Below are positions 1 to 11,990 of a stretch of DNA of 64,000 nucleotides, in pieces. The stretch is from Epiperipatus broadwayi (taxonomy: Eukaryota; Onychophora; Udeonychophora; Euonychophora; Peripatidae). The notes beneath the pieces were generated by a model. The model was not told the DNA's origin, searched no databases, and was given only the letters and a program-made list of their open reading frames with translations. A program made the translations under genes and the position numbers. The stretch is taken from positions 3,268,901-3,332,900 of the forward strand of contig JAQFVV010012507.1 of the NCBI GenBank assembly GCA_028023455.1. The letters are read 5' to 3'. Positions within the stretch are counted from its first letter, which is position 1. Every line of letters begins with the position of its first letter.

Positions 1-1
1 A

Positions 2-625
2 AGTGAATTATTAAGTGTAGGTTATAATATAAAAGAAATTTATCAAGTGGTTTGTCAATTTAGTAAGAAAATTAATAGAAATACTGGTGATGAAAAAATT
101 AAGAGTAAGAAGTAAATTTCTTTGCCTTTTTATAATAATAATAATCAAGTAAAATTTATGAAAAAAGTTTATAATGGTATATATAATGTTTCTTTTTATG
201 GATCAGGTAATTTAAATAGAATGGTTAATAATTCAAAAGATAAGTTAGAAAAAAATAACGTGAGTAATATAATTTATAGAATTTTTTGTGGGTGTAACTT
301 ATCATATGTAGGGGAATCTAGATGTAATATAGAGAAAAGAATTAAAGAACATAAATTGTTATATAAAAGAGTTTTGAAAAATGTACAGATATGTAATGAT
401 AATAGTAATGAAGTCAAGTTATATACTGAATCTGTTTTTTATGATCATGATAGAAATTGTAATTTTAAGTTTAATTTTGATATAAATAAAATAAAAAATT
501 TAGGACAAGAGAGAGATAATGAAAAAAGAAAAATTAAAGAGGCAGTTTTTATTAGTAGATATAAAAGTACGATAATAAACAGACAGTCAGCAAATGTTAG
601 GATTAATGAATTGTGGGATATTTAA
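2..625 (+). pseudogene. Penelope-like element (family A), C-terminal linker and GIY-YIG endonuclease, 5' cut by window
   Basis: Seen: one reading frame runs from base 2, broken by a single in-frame TAA at 113-115, then is open for 167 codons to the stop at 623-625. The stretch after the stop reads ISLPFYNN, then FYGSGNLN, NNSKDK, IIYRIFCGC, LSYVGES and RIKEHK. These match the order of the PLE linker and GIY-YIG nuclease: a variant GIY (IYRI), a cysteine pair, a variant YIG (YVG), then the Arg-rich helix. The C-terminus ends NRQSANVRINELWDI. Known: EN+ Penelope-like elements have a reverse transcriptase followed by this endonuclease, which is thought to nick target DNA for insertion. The RT part would lie left of the window. 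No ATG is needed because this is the inside of a longer ORF. The same family recurs at 18543-19467, 22534-22785, 46901-46971 and, as a tail only, 62096-62485. The domain is intact, but the TAA makes this copy a likely pseudogene. Confidence 0.85.
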
Positions 626-1195
626 ATCGTTATGTATTTCCAGTTGGTAATAGATGATTCCATTTTGAAAGTTGAGTTGAAAATGATTATGAATATAATC
701 GAAAATATTTCTTTATGAGTTTTTATTGAGTTTTTATTTATATTGTATTATAAATTGTTTACCGTTGTTTGGAATATATTTAAGTTTTGTTATATATATA
801 TAAATTTTCAGTAGATAAAAAAATTATTGCTATCAAATAAAGTACAAACATGACAGTTGTCTGCACATTTACTCATATGTGTGTTTATATATAAACATGT
901 AAATTATAAAAATATTTATCCTTAATAATTGTAATTTATCAATAATGTCCATCCAATAATTTGTTTTCACTTGTGTTTGTCTTTATGGCATTGTTGGATA
1001 TATCTATAGATCTCTTATGTATATCTAATATATATTTTAGTAAGAAAAATTAGAGAATGTATCTGTACTTTTAGATTTGTGATGTCATGAATATCATATG
1101 TAAAGCTGTATACATAATTAAATTTAATAATGCTCAAAACTAAATGGATTTGTAACTAATTATTAAAATCAGTCAAAACTTCAATAAGTCCGATA
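626..1195. other. PLE 3' flank and unassigned AT-rich DNA
   Basis: This follows the PLE stop codon. The first ~200 bases may be the element's 3' UTR, but they do not match the UTRs of the other family A copies by eye, so the subfamily differs or the tail has decayed. There is no further ORF and no recognised repeat. Confidence 0.4.
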
Positions 1196-1586
1196 TTGAT
1201 AACAATCACCATTCTCAACCGATGATAGCCACCTCCTTTTAACAATAGAGATAGAATACCACCTTTATTTATGGCCAATATATTTATATAAATACTAAAA
1301 ATTGCATCTTAAGCCTGGAGATAGAATTTATTGATACAAAGTGATTTAAATAAATCTCCTTAAACAGATAAATATAACCTGTTCTGAATGCACTCTAATA
1401 AGTAGTCATTTATAACATTACAAATTTAAACTTGTTTGTATTAATAATTTTAATCTCTATAGTCAAGCTGCAATCTTTAGAGTCTATATAAATATATTAG
1501 ATCATAAATAAAGATTGGATTCTATCTTTATTTTTAAAAAGGGTGCTGTCTTTACAATAAGTTAAGATAGATGATTGTTACTGATG
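1196..1586. repeat. Large imperfect inverted repeat, MITE-like or foldback
   Basis: The left arm (about 1196-1370) reads inward through AACAATCACC, ATAGAGATAGAATACC and CTTTATTTATGG. The reverse complement of the right arm (about 1405-1586) reads AACAATCATC, AAAGATAGAATCC and CTTTATTTATGA in the same order, then shares AATATATTTATATA and GATTGCA-type blocks further in. The arms are about 170-180 bp and clearly diverged, with a loop of a few tens of bases. No coding potential and no obvious target-site duplication. It could be a non-autonomous DNA transposon or a head-to-head pair of an unknown retroelement. Confidence 0.6.
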
Positions 1587-3564
1587 TAGGGACTCTCTAA
1601 ATGTTGACTAATTTTAATGATAAATTGTAATTCTATTTGGAAAGTAAGAAAACTATTGTCATAATTTTAATTTAAAGATTTTTCCAAGAAAAATTGCAAT
1701 TTATAAATAAAAAATTAAAATATTTAAAAAAAAAAAATTTAAAATGAATTCCAATTTTTATTTTATAATAATAACTAATTTTCTTTCAAGTTTATTGCAT
1801 TTTGTTTTATATTATTTTTATAGTAGTATATAATATATTATATATTCACAAAGTAAGTGAAGATATTATAAAAATAATTAAAAAATAGACGTAAAAAAGT
1901 GCAAGAAAATAAAAAATTCAATATGACTTTTGTAATTGAAGAATTAACTTTTTATCCAACTGATAGTATTATTTTTTTTCATTTTTGTGACTTAATAATA
2001 CTATTAGTTGTCAATATATTTATGTACTTATTAAGTTTTGCACAAATTTTATAATTCTATTTCACAATTTGTTGAGATTCTTCTTAGTATTTTATATTTT
2101 ATCATATTACAATGACATGCAAATTTTAATAATCATTTTGTCCCTAATATTGATTATTCAAATAACATTCGTTTAGCAATTCATTTATCTTATACTAAAC
2201 AGGTGATAAATATTTTATTTGCCTTACACCATTTAGTATGTTTTTTTCTCATACTAATATTTTTTATTATCTCATAAATATTTTGATATTGTAATACTAC
2301 TTCTATTTTAGTCATCTTCAATTTCTATCTATAATTTTCATCTTAGAAACATTCAATAAAAGAAAAATATTTGAAATGATTTTTCAAAAACAATAAAATA
2401 ACTATTGTATAACAGCAATTTAATTAAGTTGCTAACATGGTAATCATAAAATGTATAGAGATGCTTATATGGCATAACCTGATTACATAATAATATTTGT
2501 GAAAATTATAAAATAATAATTTGCCACTACAGAGATATTAATTTTAATAAATTGCTTCTTTCTATAAAGAAATATAATTTAAGACTATGTTTCTGTACAT
2601 TTTTATATTTTTAAAGAAAGTAGAGATAAAGATTGTTGTGCACCACCAAACTCACAGACTCTGAAATTACTTTTATTATAACTGTTTGAATACATGAATT
2701 CTTAACATGATTGTTGATATCGTTAATCAGAAAATAAATATAAAAATCTCATCTATATAAATCACCTTTCATGTTCAATATTATCTAGACATACTAATAA
2801 CACAAACTAAATATTAAACATAATAGTTTTATTTCCCAATAAGAATAATTTATATAAGTCCTGTTTTCTACGTTTGTTTTTACTAATCAATTTATTTTTT
2901 TCCATTTGCCTATTGTCTTATTCATTACAAATCATAGAATATAAAGTTCTTATTTTAATTCATCTAAACATTTACCATTCTTTAAATAATAAAATATATT
3001 TTTATTAAACAATTAACAAAAGTAATAATAATTCAAATAATAAATTAACAAACATTTTATTGCAGTTATTATTAAAATTTATATTTCAAATTTTGTCTCC
3101 ATATATAAATACTTACTTAAAGACTATAAATGATGACATTTCTTCTATGGTTGGAGAAAAAATTTTGTTGGAGCTCAAAGGAACTATGTAAAAAAAATTC
3201 CTAATGATTTTACTGTTTATGTAATATACAAACAGGGATGGGTTTCTCATGAATATGTATCTGTGATCATAATTAATTTATGATTGGCTTTTACTTCTGA
3301 AATCATAAAATACTACGGTCTTTCTTCTCAGTTGCCTGGTAGTTCTTAACTGAAATACTAGCGAAGTATTCTTGAAGGCAGAATGAATGTGTGTGGATGA
3401 ACATTTTTTACTAAATATTTACTATTATGACAGACAAAACTAAATGATGGCTTTTATTCTCGAGAGTTTGTAAAGGTTTTAGCCAAGAATTTTTATTGCA
3501 GACATTGATGATAACTTTTTATTTAGGTATCTACAATTACAGATAACTTTCAAATGAAAGAAAA
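1587..3564. other. AT-rich DNA without recognised genes
   Basis: Short A and T runs and no long ORF. I see no domain, tRNA or repeat family shared with the rest of the window. The last few hundred bases (from about 3130) are slightly less AT-rich and could be 5' sequence of the LINE that follows, but no motif shows it. Confidence 0.4.
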
Positions 3565-4451
3565 TTACATGAATTGAAATAAGAACTATATAATATTAAA
3601 TGGGACATTCATAGACTTTGTGAAGTTAGAAGAAAAGATGAAGAGGCAATTGATTTAAAAATTGGATATGTACTTTACTATAAAGGCACAAATATTTGCA
3701 GTACAAAAAGACAAAAGGAATTGGATTCATCACTAATAAAAATAAAAGAGCAAGATTATAAGATTGAAAAATTATCAGTCTAAGTAGCAAGATTGGTTAT
3801 TTCAACTTAATAGAAATCATAAATACAGATAGTTCAGGTTTATGCCACAACAAGTTCTTGTTTTGATAAAAAAAAGTAGAGGATTTTTATATAGATGTGC
3901 AACGTTTTTGATCAAAGCAAATAACATTTTTACATTGGCATAAAACACTTTAATGCTAGAATTGTTTGCTGATTGAAAAGTAAAAAGACTGTGAGTAAAT
4001 TTAGTTATAGTTATAGAAATGAGAGAGGATATAGGCTAGTGGAGATTGTGCTCTATATTACAAAATATGTCTGTGATATAAATGCTAAATGAAAATGGAT
4101 ATGGAAGTATCCAAATAAAATTAACACAGAATTGGTTTATATTTTATTAAATTTAACTGATGAAGTGATCATCAATTAGTGAAATGTAAGATACATGTCA
4201 ATGCAAAATAGACAAAAATTATTAAAGAAAACAATATTCACAGTAGATATTTCTAACCTTCAGATATATAGCAATGAGTTTAAATTATAACTTGCAAATA
4301 ATTTTAAAATATTAACATATTTTGGCATCCTTCAGATTAGAATGAAATCAATAGAAAGATAAATGAGATAGTTGGTACAGAAAAGCAGAAATTTACCAAT
4401 AATTTTTCTGTTGAGACAATACAATATATAAAGATAAGATAAATAGAACAT

Positions 4452-4671
4452 GATCACCATTTCATATGCTTACACGTGATGTTAATAAGAGTACCTAATT
4501 CTTCATACATCAGTGCCCCATGTGCAAGCCTTCATAATCAATGTTTTCAAGAAGGTTTGTGCATAAATTTCCTATCTAGTGTCTACTTATCCAACATTTA
4601 CAGATTAGTTTCCAGCTTGTGGCTTTCATCAGTGATGAGTCTCATATTTGAGAGGACTGCAACAAGATCTT
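4452..4671 (-). repeat. R1 repeat, copy 1 (inverted relative to copy 2)
   Basis: About 220 bp. Its reverse complement shares CTCTCAAAT, GATGAAAGCCACAAGCT, GGAAACTAATCTG, ATGTTGGAT, GACACTAGAT, CATTGATTA and GTGTAAGCATATGAAATG with copy 2. It is inserted in the RTE-like LINE. There is no coding capacity; the short open frame here is just the repeat read through. The family is unclassified. It may be a SINE, because CTCTCAAATCC resembles a weak pol III B box, but no A box is convincing. Confidence 0.75.
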
Positions 4672-4733
4672 AAGACCTAATGCAACCCTCCAGTAGCTAT
4701 CTTTTACCCTGTTTTGTTAATTATAAAGGTAAT

Positions 4734-4948
4734 ATCTAAGTGCAGTGCTCTCAAATCCAAGGCTTCTTGCTGATGAAAGCCACAAGCTAGAAACTAGTCT
4801 GGGGATGTTGGATGAGTGTGCACTAGATAAAGATTTTATGTTTAAATTTTCCTGCATCCATTGATTACAAGGGCTTTCACTTGGTAGCACTATTGTATGG
4901 GGAGTTAGGTACTTTTATTAATAATATGTGTAAGCATATGAAATGTTT
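4734..4948 (+). repeat. R1 repeat, copy 2
   Basis: Runs from TCTAAGTGCAGTGCTCTC to GTGTAAGCATATGAAATG. It forms an inverted pair with copy 1 across a ~60-base spacer, so the pair would fold into a ~210-bp imperfect hairpin, and the GTAAGCATATGAAATG ends point outward on both sides. Confidence 0.75.
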
Positions 4949-5187
4949 ATTATGTAATGATTTGATGGTTTTATACCTATCCTATACATACAATAATAGT
5001 GACAGTGATTTTTGAAAAACCAAAGACACCAAAATGTGTACTTGCTGAACTGAGTTCAGATGTATATGACTACCTAAGCAAATGAACTTGTATTGGAAAC
5101 ATTAGGATGTTTTCATACTGGCATCTTAGCATTATAGCTATCCAAATAGGTAAATGATGGCTGCTGGAAAGATGCATCAGATTCTAA

Positions 5188-5392
5188 AATCTAAGTGCAG
5201 TGCTCTCAAATTCTACACTTTTCGTTGATGAAAACCACAAGCTAAAAACTAATCTGGTGATGTTGGATATCTAAGTAGGCACTAAATAGGGATTTTATAC
5301 ACAAACCTTCCTGCATTCATTGATTATGAAAACTAGCACTTGGTTGCACTAATGTATAAAGAGTTGGGTACTCTTATTAAAAGATGAATATA
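5188..5392 (+). repeat. R1 repeat, copy 3 (direct to copy 2)
   Basis: Starts with ATCTAAGTGCAGTGCTCTC and shares the internal blocks GATGAAAACCACAAGCT, ATGTTGGAT, CATTGATTATGAAA and GGGTACTCTTATTA with copies 1 and 2. It is more diverged and lacks the AAGCATATGAAATG end. LINE sequence resumes just after it. Confidence 0.7.
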
Positions 5393-6014
5393 AAAATAAA
5401 ATGATTCATTCAGTTTTGTAAAATAATAGAAAAAGAAGGAATAGCAATATAAGAAAAATAATTGTAAATCATTACTAAAAGTCATAGGGGAATATAAAAG
5501 TCTCAAAATTATAAAATAGCTTGGAATTGACAGGAAACTTATATCTGCAATAAGTTAAAAAAGATGGAACTGTAACTAAAAAGAGATTGCATGACAAGAT
5601 GTGTAGAAGTTTATAAAGAAATTACATTGCAATAAAGAACAAAAAAACTATATATTCCCTAAAATTACTATATTTTCTGATTTGGCCAGTTTGTTAAATG
5701 AAGTAGTAAAACATGAAATCAATTCTATGAAGAAGGCAAAAGTTTGGCAAAATTACATACCAAATATCTAAATGATAAAGATGTATGAGATGATTGGAAA
5801 AAATTCAATAGTAACATTGAGATTTTAAAAGTGTTATAAGGAAGATATTAATAATTATAGACCTATCATTTTTTATTAGTTCTATACATAATATTTTCAA
5901 GATATTTACAAAACTCATTTACAGTAAATTTTGGATTTTAACCAATAAAAAGAACAAATAGGATTTTTAAATGGTTTTGACACAGTGAATCACATTCAAA
6001 TAATGAGAGAAGTT

Positions 6015-6140
6015 TATAAGTATTATAAGTTGTCAAGAGTTGGTGGTTGCATGGCCAGAACAGTCGCCTTACAAGCAGTTGTCCTGCGTTCATGGGTTTG
6101 CTTCCTGGCTGATGCTTTGACACATGAAATAAAAAACAAT
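6015..6140 (+). mobile_element. tRNA-Val-like SINE nested in the LINE, with target-site duplication
   Basis: Seen: ATGAGAGAAGTT occurs at 6003-6014 and again at 6141-6152. Removing the bases between restores the LINE RT reading IMREVIEGTNKYEL. The inserted ~126 bp contain TGGTGGTTGCATGGCC (A-box-like region), an anticodon arm reading GCCTTACAAGC, whose 7-base loop CTTACAA places UAC at the anticodon with U33 and A37, and CATGGGTTTGCTTCC in the T-arm position. The 3' tail is AAATAAAAAACAAT. A second copy lies on the minus strand at 56776-56868. Known: tRNA-derived SINEs are pol III-transcribed and mobilised by LINE machinery. The tRNA assignment comes from the anticodon loop only. Confidence 0.8.
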
Positions 6141-7257
6141 ATGAGAGAAGTTATAGAAGGTACTAATAAATATGAGTTGCCATTATGCTTTGGATTTGCA
6201 GATTATGTAAAAGCAATTGATTCTATAAGCACTGTTGCTATAATTATAGCTTTGGATCATCAAAATGTACATCCATAATATTGTTATTTTCTGAAAAATA
6301 TTTATTGAAATGCAACATCAATGATTAAATTATGTCATTATTTTAAGAAAATTAATATTGAAAAGAAAGTACAATAGGATAATTCCATATCTCCAAAACA
6401 TTTTACGGATATTTTACAAGAAGTATTTTGTGGATTAAAATGGAAAGGTAAGAAATTAAAAATAAATGAATATAATTTACATTATCAATGTATTGCAGAT
6501 GATATCACTGTTTTTTTTTTCAAATAATGCTTCAGAGCATCAGAAAATGTAAGAGTTATCAGATGAAAGTAAGAAGATAATACTAAAGGTAGATGCTAAA
6601 AAGACCAAAGTAATTTTCAATGGATTTTGTCAACCAAAAAAAAATATTGATGATTATGAATTAGAAACAAATAACTACTGCAAAATCCTTGGTTAGATTA
6701 TGAATGCAAATGGAAATAAAATTAATGGAAATAAACACAAAATTAAATATAGATGAAGTGTTTTTAGCATAAATAATTTAATATTAAAAAGGAAATTTGT
6801 CTATCTTTTCAAAAAGAAAAATGTTCAATAAATGTGTTTTACTAGAACTTACTTATGTATCTGAAAACAAGTATACTTAACAGAAGAGCAATATAGAGAC
6901 TTCAGATCACTCATCAAAATATGGAGTAATATTTGTTAGGAATAACAAGAACAAATTAAAAATAAAATGCATTAGTTAGAATATAAAGAGGTACCTATTG
7001 GAATTATTGAAAGAATAAAAAGGTTGAAGCAGAATTAAGTTGATTAAATTGCTAGAAGCAAGAATAATAAATGGACAGTTGAAATCTTAAACTGAATTCC
7101 AAGAGATTGTAAAAGACCTAGAAATTAGCATGTAAGCTGAATGGATAAAATAAGGAAGTTTACCTAGGTGATATGAAGGAAAGAAGCTAGAAATTAAAGA
7201 AACTGGATTAAACTTGGGAGAAATCTTTAATCTGTAGTAGATCGATAATTGCTGAAA

Positions 7258-10200
7258 ATGATGTTGTCTTCAATAAGTAAAAAAGTTAATATCTATCTAG
7301 CTAAATTAAACTTATATTTTTATTGTAAAATAAATGATTTAAAACTTTTCAAGTCAATTTATAAATATTTGTTACTTTAATATTAATTGTGTGCATTATA
7401 CGTTAATTAAAATTAATTTAAGTTTAGAAGCTTTTAAATATGTTATATGAATTATTATTAAACATCTATGTGGTAGGCTTTATTGGATGTAAGATAAATT
7501 ACAATATTATTTTATATATTTGACATGAGTATCATCTTTTGTATAATTCTCAGAAACTTCAAACTTTCTTGGATTTAATTAATTTTGATGTTAGTAAATC
7601 TCAAAAAGGGAAGCATAAATTAGAAAGTTTTATACAATAATAAAGCATTATAAATCAAATATGTAACATAAGCAAATCTTTGACATTTTTTTAAAACAAG
7701 ACTTTGAATGTTTAAGCATTAAAATTAAATTCGTATTCTTTCTTTATTGAATTTTTACATGCAAATTATTAGCAGTATGTCCAATATTATATCTTTGTTC
7801 AAAGGTGATAACAATATTGTGGGTGATTATTATTTCAACTATCAATTATAAATTATGTGTCATATTAAACCAATATTTACTGACTTTTTAAAAAACATCT
7901 CCAAAATTTTAGCTCAAAAGTAGCTCTTTAACGTAAATGTAAGAGTAGATATAACTTTTTTAACATGTATAATTACAATACAGTTCTTAAAAAGAATATC
8001 TTTTATTTCACTTTTTAATAAAGGTGTCGAATGTAATAATAATAATAAAGTCAACACCTACTATTATTACAGTTTATTACTATAAGATTGCAGGTGATGT
8101 GTGCATCATATTTTTTCCCATTTTAATTCACTGCTAAATTTCAATGCTATGTTCAAGTAAAAAGAATATTCACATCACATTTATATTTATAATATCACTT
8201 CCAGGATTTAATTCACAAAACAGTACATCAGCCTATTATTAGTGATAAATTTTCTAAAAATAAATTCTTTTGCAATAGCTACCAATATGATGTTTATTAT
8301 TTTAAAATGTAAGTGCAATTTCATTAAGTGAATGGAGATCTTGGTAAAAACGTTATAGTTTCGGTTGTAAGTTGCATTTATCTGGAAAAGTATACTTATT
8401 ACTAGTGTCTGCTGAAGTGGAAAAAAAAGAAAAAAACATAATTAAAAAAAAATATTTTCAAATAACAGAAAAGTGGATATTGCTTAAAAAAAGGTGCAAC
8501 CAAAATATATCTTTGATTTTAATTAATCAGAATTTTCAATAGTTAGCTTTGCAAAATGTAAAAATTATTGCAAATATATTGTTATATTCAAGTCAAATTT
8601 TGATAAACTACTTATTTTGAATGCATAGAAATTGTGCACATTCTTATGAAATATGTGATATGACAAAACTGTGTAATGGCTTAAACATTATTGTTTAACA
8701 TGGTTAATATACAAACATACAACTAATTTTGATCCTGAATTTATGCACCTAATATATATGATAAAAGAATGTTTGTCACTCACCAATCAGCCATGTCCTC
8801 CAAAAGATTAAAATTATATACTTTTGGACACTCTATAAAAAGATGTCCGCCACATTATAAACCTTAACAAAAAACCCTCACACAATAGATTACTTAATTT
8901 ATTTTTTACAAATATTGGATCGGACATGTAAAAAACATAAGTAGCAACAAACTTTTTAACAAATTATTTTACAATAATCATGAACTGTTTTTATTCAAAA
9001 AGTAGGCCCATTACATTATAAAAATTATCTCAAAATTATTCTAAAAGTAAAATTTTTTTATTGTTTTCATTAATGGTATGTAGCTGAAAATTGAATACAA
9101 TGGGTAACTATAATTAAGAAAAATGTCGAAGTCTCAAAAAAAAAAAGTTTGTGCAGTACAAGTTAAAAAATGCAATCATAAAATATTAAATAAATTAAAT
9201 AATGCACAAACATGTTCTGTATTTGAATGTATATATGGTTTGTGCATTCATCCATATAGTCATGGCAAAGCTTATCTCCGGTATTTTTATTGTCTTTTTA
9301 CCATTAGTTTTTAAATTAGAATAATCACGCCCAGATGCTCTTTCACCTGATGTTAATGATGGCAGTATTCTTCAGTATCTTTAAAACTTAAAAGAAAATA
9401 ATGTGAAATTAAAAGTTGTGGTGGTGATAAGAAAGAAAATATTGATTTGTATTTTAAAACATTTCATAATTAATAAAGTTATCAGCATAAAATGATATTA
9501 GCATTCATCATAAAGAAAAGGCTACAATTAAAGTTGTAAAAATTCATTCAAAAACTTTAATATCAATAAACATTTTGTAATTATTTATTCAAGCAAATAT
9601 ATATAACTAATTATTTATTTATTTAGTGCCATCTTTTATTTGTAATGGTCATAAGGCAATCATCCCCTTCACATGCACTGTATAAATTTATAAATTTGAG
9701 AAATTAAAAGTGATTGATTAAGACCTTCACATGTTTTTATTTGTAATTTTTTAGTAGTTTCATTCTTACCTTTTTCAAAGATCCTATCTTGTGCTAAGAA
9801 AGTGAGAGTACTCTTATAGCACATCTGTTGGGGTGATTACTTTATGACTATTATTGAAGTAAAATACATGTTTAAAAGTTTCTGGTCATTATATTGTAAA
9901 AGAAATCTATGACGTCATATCTTTGCTTTAAAGTCACAAAATAAAAATGATGTAATTAGAAGCCAGTTTTTATTTGTAAAATTGAAAATTATGAAAATAT
10001 TGCAAAATCTCCCTTCAGAAATGTAATTTTGGGAAATAAATTTTTATAAATGACAATATTGATTAAGAAAGTTACACCATTTTTAGTTCCAGTAAATGGA
10101 AAATTTCAGTTATATTGCATGATTTGATTTATTACTCAAAAATATAAATTTAGAAAAAAAGAAATGCTAAAAAATTTTTTATTATTATTTTTTTTTTTTA

Positions 10201-10430
10201 TAATTTCACTATACTAAAAAAAAAAAAAAACTAAAAATACTAAAAAAAAGAAAGTCATTAGTTCAACTTTTTTCTAAATGGAACACATAACATAAAATCT
10301 ATCTAAAATGTCACTACATAATACTATTGATACAGTAATTTGAAATCATGTTAAAATAATATTTCAATAACTTCTTGAAGTCTGAATAAAATAAGAAGCT
10401 CCAAATATTTAAAAAAAATACACAGAGGTA
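7258..10430. other. AT-rich DNA without recognised genes
   Basis: Only short ORFs with no recognisable domain, including a 63-codon frame at 9123-9314. There are small A/T-rich inverted repeats, for example a CCAAAAG/CTTTTGG stem near 8800. No tRNA or element signature was seen. Confidence 0.4.
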
Positions 10431-10650
10431 AAAGTCTTCATACAATAGCACCATTCAGTGCAAGCCATAGTAATTAATTGACTTCAAAAAGGTGTGTGCA
10501 TAAAATTTCTATTTAGTGTCTACTGATCCAATATCCACTGACTAGTTTCTAGAGTCCTGCACACCTTCCTGCCACCATTGATTACTCTGGTTTGCACTGA
10601 ATGGTGCTATTGTATGGAAAGTTCTCCCTCTGTGTTATCAATTTGTGCAA
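10431..10650. repeat. R1-family foldback
   Basis: Seen: the left part has ATACAATAGCACCATTCAGT followed by GCAAGCCATAGTAATTAA. The right part has the reverse complement, TTGATTACTCTGGTTTGC followed by ACTGAATGGTGCTATTGTAT. The outer ends also pair (CACAGAGG with CCTCTGTG). The middle shares TGCATAAAATTTCTATTTAGTG and CTAGTTTCTAG with R1. It is therefore two truncated R1 copies joined head to head with the same end outward, as in the 4.5-kb cluster. Confidence 0.65.
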
Positions 10651-11428
10651 GCACAAAAAATATTGATCATATGATATTTAAAAAAAATAATGGTAAAATA
10701 AGTTATAATAAAAGCTTGTCTGTTCACTTTTACTTAAGCAGAGAAAATTAAACAAAAATATGAGCTTATCTGTGCTTCTGAACAAACTTAATTTTAAAAC
10801 CAAAAAAAGGCCATTAAGCTGTGATAATATTAACAATCTTCTATTACTGAATTTACTGGTTGAAGTTACAAGATTACTGATTTTTTAATAATACTGATTC
10901 GGTGAAAAAAAGAATCACCTCAAATACATTTGTCAAATTAAATTTATATGGGAAATGATCCTTCATTAATAAAGTCCTATAGACATATATGATTCATTCC
11001 ACTAAGACATTAATGAATTTCTTTGATTGCCTTACATCAATTTTTTAAGGACTAAAATTAAAAATAATTATTTAGCCAAAGCATCAAAAACATCAGCTAT
11101 TTAAAATTCACTTTTATAGTTAATGCTTTCTATTCCATACATTTGTATAAAATTTTAGGTGGCAAAATAAGTGATTTCATTTTCCATTTTTGCAGCGTTG
11201 AATTTATTTATTGATTTATAAGAGTACTTGATATAGTTTCTCTTGCCAGCGCCTCAACATGCTTGTAATTTTGTTATAGTCCGTGTTTTTAAGCTATATC
11301 TATAATTTGCTTAATAAACTTCTTTTTCTTTCATATTTGATACAAATTATTGGGTTGTTTCTATTTCAGTGGTATAAATATAATTTAGTATTATTTATAA
11401 ATACTGTATATATCTTTTTATTTCTGTA
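10651..11428. other. AT-rich DNA without recognised genes
   Basis: No ORF, repeat family or RNA gene recognised. Confidence 0.35.
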
Positions 11429-11990
11429 ATCAAAAATATAATTATAAAATCTACAGAAATAAATCTTTCTTTTTTGGTAACGAAAACAGAAAAAACGCAT
11501 GTGCAAAAACAATACACTATGCGTGAATATGTGTATGTGTCCCAAAAAAAAAAATACTACTATTAAATAGAAGTCTAAAGATTTTAGACATAAATGAATG
11601 TTAAAACTTTGGAATATTAATTGAAAAATAAGTTTAGACAATAGAAAATCTACATTGAAAAGGAAATTAGACAATAAGTGTAATTACATATCTAACAAAG
11701 AATGTGGTTGTTTAATTTATTGCATGTTAAAAACTTCTAATTAATAATAAAATTTACAGAAAAATATATATGCAAAAATAATATTGTGTGTGTGTGGCCA
11801 AAAAGAAAAATGCAAATTGCTATCATTAAATAAAAATGTAAAAATCTTAGAGATAAATGTATGATAAAAAATTGGAATATTAATAGAAAAATTAGTTTAA
11901 ACAATAGAAAATCTAAATTCAATAGGAAATTAGATAATAAGTGTAATTATATATCTAACAAAGAATGTGATTATTTAATTAATTGCATGT
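11429..11990. repeat. Decayed tandem duplication, period about 263 bp
   Basis: The block GGAAATTAGACAATAAGTG, then TAATTACATATCTAACAAAG and AATGTG (about 11661-11706) recurs as GGAAATTAGATAATAAGTG, TAATTATATATCTAACAAAG and AATGTG 263 bases later. Upstream, AATAGAAAATCTA and ATTGGAATATTAAT-type blocks keep the same spacing. Minus-strand frames of both units give similar Phe/Leu-rich peptides, but these only mirror T-rich DNA, so I do not call a gene. Confidence 0.6.

Larger units (their letters stand above)
3565..7257 (+). mobile_element. RTE-like LINE, old and heavily decayed, with nested insertions
   Basis: Seen: conceptual translation across frames recovers the domains in order. Near 3610-3680 an APE endonuclease start reads LCEVRRKDEEAIDL and GYVLYYKG. 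Near 5460-5600 the inter-domain region resembles the LINE at 19.7-22.3 kb (KLISAIKK). The RT follows: HIQIMREV (from 5992), VIEGTNKYELPLCFGFADY (around 6150-6206), ALDHQ (6250) and CIADD with the catalytic Asp pair (about 6492). The C-terminal PRDC motif lies near 7090. Many stops and indels make it inactive. It is the same family as the minus-strand copy at 19685-22260, and matching the two is the main evidence. It is interrupted by R1 repeats at 4452-5392 and by a SINE at 6015-6140. Family knowledge: RTE-type LINEs encode one APE-RT polyprotein and retrotranspose by target-primed reverse transcription. RTE is my best clade call. Confidence 0.8.

Noticed and set aside
4476-4673. 65-codon frame
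   Set aside because: Lies wholly within R1 copy 1.
5985-6278. 97-codon frame as a gene
   Set aside because: It runs from LINE RT codons through a SINE and back into the LINE; a chimera of nested elements.
7258-10430. Search for CRISPR arrays, operons, riboswitches and other bacterial features, here and in the rest of the window
   Set aside because: Composition, SINEs, LINEs and PLEs are eukaryotic. No regularly spaced repeats with unique spacers were seen anywhere.
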